From: Roseivirga spongicola
Lineage (GTDB): Bacteria; Bacteroidota; Bacteroidia; Cytophagales; Cyclobacteriaceae
DNA: 64,000 bases
NCBI RefSeq assembly: GCF_001592965.1
Contig: NZ_LRPC01000028.1
Coordinates: forward strand, 868,001-932,000
Direction: 5' to 3'
The notes beneath the pieces are model-generated. The model made no database searches, was not told where the DNA came from, and saw only the letters and a program-made list of their open reading frames with translations. Each line of letters opens with the position of its first letter. The stretch's first letter is position 1. Positions 62,425 through 64,000 of this stretch are shown one piece after another. The translations under genes were made by a program, and so were the position numbers.

Positions 62425-64000
62425 TTAACAACTAATCGTTGACTGTCTACTCGGCCGTCTGAGTAAACAACCCTTACCAAGTAAGCACCCAGAGATAATT
62501 TAGACGTATCGATAATATACTCCTTATCACTCCCCACTTGTTCAATCAGTTGTTCACCAGTTATACTTAGTAGTTGCCACTTTACGACCTCGCTATTGGT
62601 CTGAGTGCGTTCAAAACTTAGAGTTAGCTCTCCACCACTATTCACAGGATTAGGGAACAACCTAAAATTGTAATTTACTGCTCCATCATAAACTGCAGAA
62701 ATGACCTCTGAATACTCAAAGGCGCCACTAAAATCTACCTGTTTCAACCTGTAATAAGCTCTTCCGGTGAGTGGAAATTCATCGATAAAAGAATAACTAA
62801 TTAGCTCTGAACTATTGCCTTTACCTTCCAATTCACCGATAGACTGAAACGATATTCCATTTGCAGAGCGCTCTATGGTAAAATGACTATTATTTTCTTC
62901 CGAAGTGGTTTCCCAATTCAGAACAACCTCTTGAAGTCTGGTAATTGCCGTAAAGCTCAGGAGCTCTACTGGCAATCTTTCAAGGGTATTATCCATAGCA
63001 TACAAAACTCCTAAAGCAGTAGAGCTTACATTAGAAACTGTCACCAAATTGGATGTTGCATTTACAGCCTCCTCTACTGACCAATCCAAAAAGCCCTCTC
63101 CTATTGGCGTTCTATACACGCTACCTACTAGCTCAGCTTCATTAGCAGTAGCCCCAGCTACATCAGCATCTACATAAGTATAAGATGCACTGAAGGTTAC
63201 ATCAGAAATATCGGTTGGTGTGAGTGTCCAAAATCTTGACAAAAACGAAGTAGCCGCAGTACCATCATCATCTCCACCAGCGCCAGTATTATCTACATCC
63301 CGGTTACTATTGGCCGCATCGGTAATGTCAAACTCTATACTTGGACTAGCTCCTAAAGTGGCGGAATGCAATGTGAGCGAATTTATAGGAGAAAAATCAT
63401 CAACATCTCCAATAGGAAAAGACAGTGTAGCTCCTACAGCCGAATACTCTTGGTTTAGTAAACCCGCGCCATTCAACTTGATGTAACTGGTGCTATTTCC
63501 TCCAGATACTGTAGCTCCATCAGCTAAAGTCAAATCGAAGGCATTCAACTGAACATCTCCAGCCGTGAGGGTAAGCGTACCAGAAACAGTAATATTATCG
63601 TCCAATATTACATCGAATCCATCTGCCTTGTTGATGGTTACATTAACATATTCATTATTTGCGTCTGCGGTTGCTCTCAAGCTCTGATTGGCATCTGGTC
63701 GACTAAATATTACAGTATTACCAGCTGCCGAGGCGGTAAAATTGGTAACCGAAAAGTTCGCCAAAGTGCCTGAATAATCTAAAGTGGCATTTGCGCCATT
63801 GATAAAAGACCCTGCACCTGAAGTAGTTTGAATGCCTGTTCCTACCTGAATTCCACCTGCACTTGTGTTTTCGTTAGTGTAGCTAGCTCCATCATTCAGA
63901 AAAATGTTCGCCATATTACTAATGGTGCTTGAGCCACCTAGAGTACCAGATCCACTAGTAAGGGTATAGTCACAACCTGATGTATTGAGGCAAGCTGTGA
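62421..64000 (-). CDS. T9SS type A sorting domain protein (partial, 5' end outside window)
   Basis: A large secreted protein; about 526 residues of its C-terminal portion are visible and the frame is open at the window edge, so the start is missing. The last 80 residues are the type A C-terminal sorting domain of T9SS cargo: FRLFPNPVNSGGELTLSFERT...QLLSITGEQLIEQ...YIIDTSKLSLGAYLVRVVYSDGRVDSQRLVVN. The remainder is repetitive beta-strand (LTLTAGDVQLNAFDLTLADGATVSG and similar), typical of adhesins. The T9SS removes the domain during export to the surface. Confidence 0.92.
   Translation of the reverse strand, partial: TACLNTSGCDYTLTSGSGTLGGSSTISNMANIFLNDGASYTNENTSAGGIQVGTGIQTTSGAGSFINGANATLDYSGTLANFSVTNFTASAAGNTVIFSRPDANQSLRATADANNEYVNVTINKADGFDVILDDNITVSGTLTLTAGDVQLNAFDLTLADGATVSGGNSTSYIKLNGAGLLNQEYSAVGATLSFPIGDVDDFSPINSLTLHSATLGASPSIEFDITDAANSNRDVDNTGAGGDDDGTAATSFLSRFWTLTPTDISDVTFSASYTYVDADVAGATANEAELVGSVYRTPIGEGFLDWSVEEAVNATSNLVTVSNVSSTALGVLYAMDNTLERLPVELLSFTAITRLQEVVLNWETTSEENNSHFTIERSANGISFQSIGELEGKGNSSELISYSFIDEFPLTGRAYYRLKQVDFSGAFEYSEVISAVYDGAVNYNFRLFPNPVNSGGELTLSFERTQTNSEVVKWQLLSITGEQLIEQVGSDKEYIIDTSKLSLGAYLVRVVYSDGRVDSQRLVVN

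Overview
The window is a chromosomal segment of a member of the Bacteroidota, most likely a marine-type member of the order Cytophagales. The case rests on gene families that are typical of this phylum: a SusC/SusD pair, type IX secretion (T9SS) parts and a T9SS cargo protein, the DUF3276 PUR-type nucleic-acid-binding protein, and an AcnB plus mitochondrial-type aconitase pair. Shine-Dalgarno leaders are generally absent, and many genes are preceded by the Bacteroidota -7 promoter element TAnnTTTG. The DNA is AT-rich and dense with genes, and no tRNA, rRNA, intact insertion sequence, prophage or CRISPR array was seen.

Layout. 1-5.4 kb: tail of a GNAT acetyltransferase, a four-cysteine uracil-DNA glycosylase, an M16 zinc protease lipoprotein and a POT peptide transporter. 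5.6-8.6 kb: ATP-type PEP carboxykinase and two small membrane proteins. 8.7-16.8 kb: a SusC/SusD outer-membrane uptake pair followed by two secreted phosphoesterases, divergent from a TetR regulator with a candidate operator between them; this looks like a phosphate-ester uptake locus rather than a glycan locus. 17.3-21.5 kb: small stress and redox genes (CsbD, DJ-1/PfpI, flavodoxin-like, VOC, DUF2200) and a membrane-anchored EEP phosphatase. 21.5-22.5 kb: about 1 kb of non-coding DNA with four copies of an 80-bp foldback unit. 22.5-32.4 kb: typA, a TlpA-like lipoprotein, a phosphosugar mutase-DinB-murB operon, an MFS exporter and an amidinotransferase. 32.9-39.3 kb: a PorE-type OmpA lipoprotein-like protein, an orphan ABC ATPase, a sorbosone dehydrogenase-like lipoprotein and an ABC-F protein. 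39.3-45 kb: an ECF sigma factor coupled to a membrane-anchored beta-barrel protein, the T9SS plug protein, an orphan Cas6, YchF and PUR. 45.2-49.9 kb: DUF58, an STN-like lipoprotein, ferredoxin, LuxC-type acyl-CoA reductase and a short-chain fatty acid carrier. 50.1-55.3 kb: two consecutive, unrelated-class aconitases. 55.4-57.2 kb: an accessory patch with a pntB remnant, foldback DNA and small ORFs. 57.3-64 kb: truC, two tandem PPK2 kinases, DUF1573, trpS, a CHRD-like lipoprotein and a partial T9SS cargo protein.

The parts most worth following up are the sigma/trans-envelope barrel pair, the SusCD-phosphoesterase locus, the 80-bp foldback array, the orphan Cas6 and the cassette-like patch near 56 kb.
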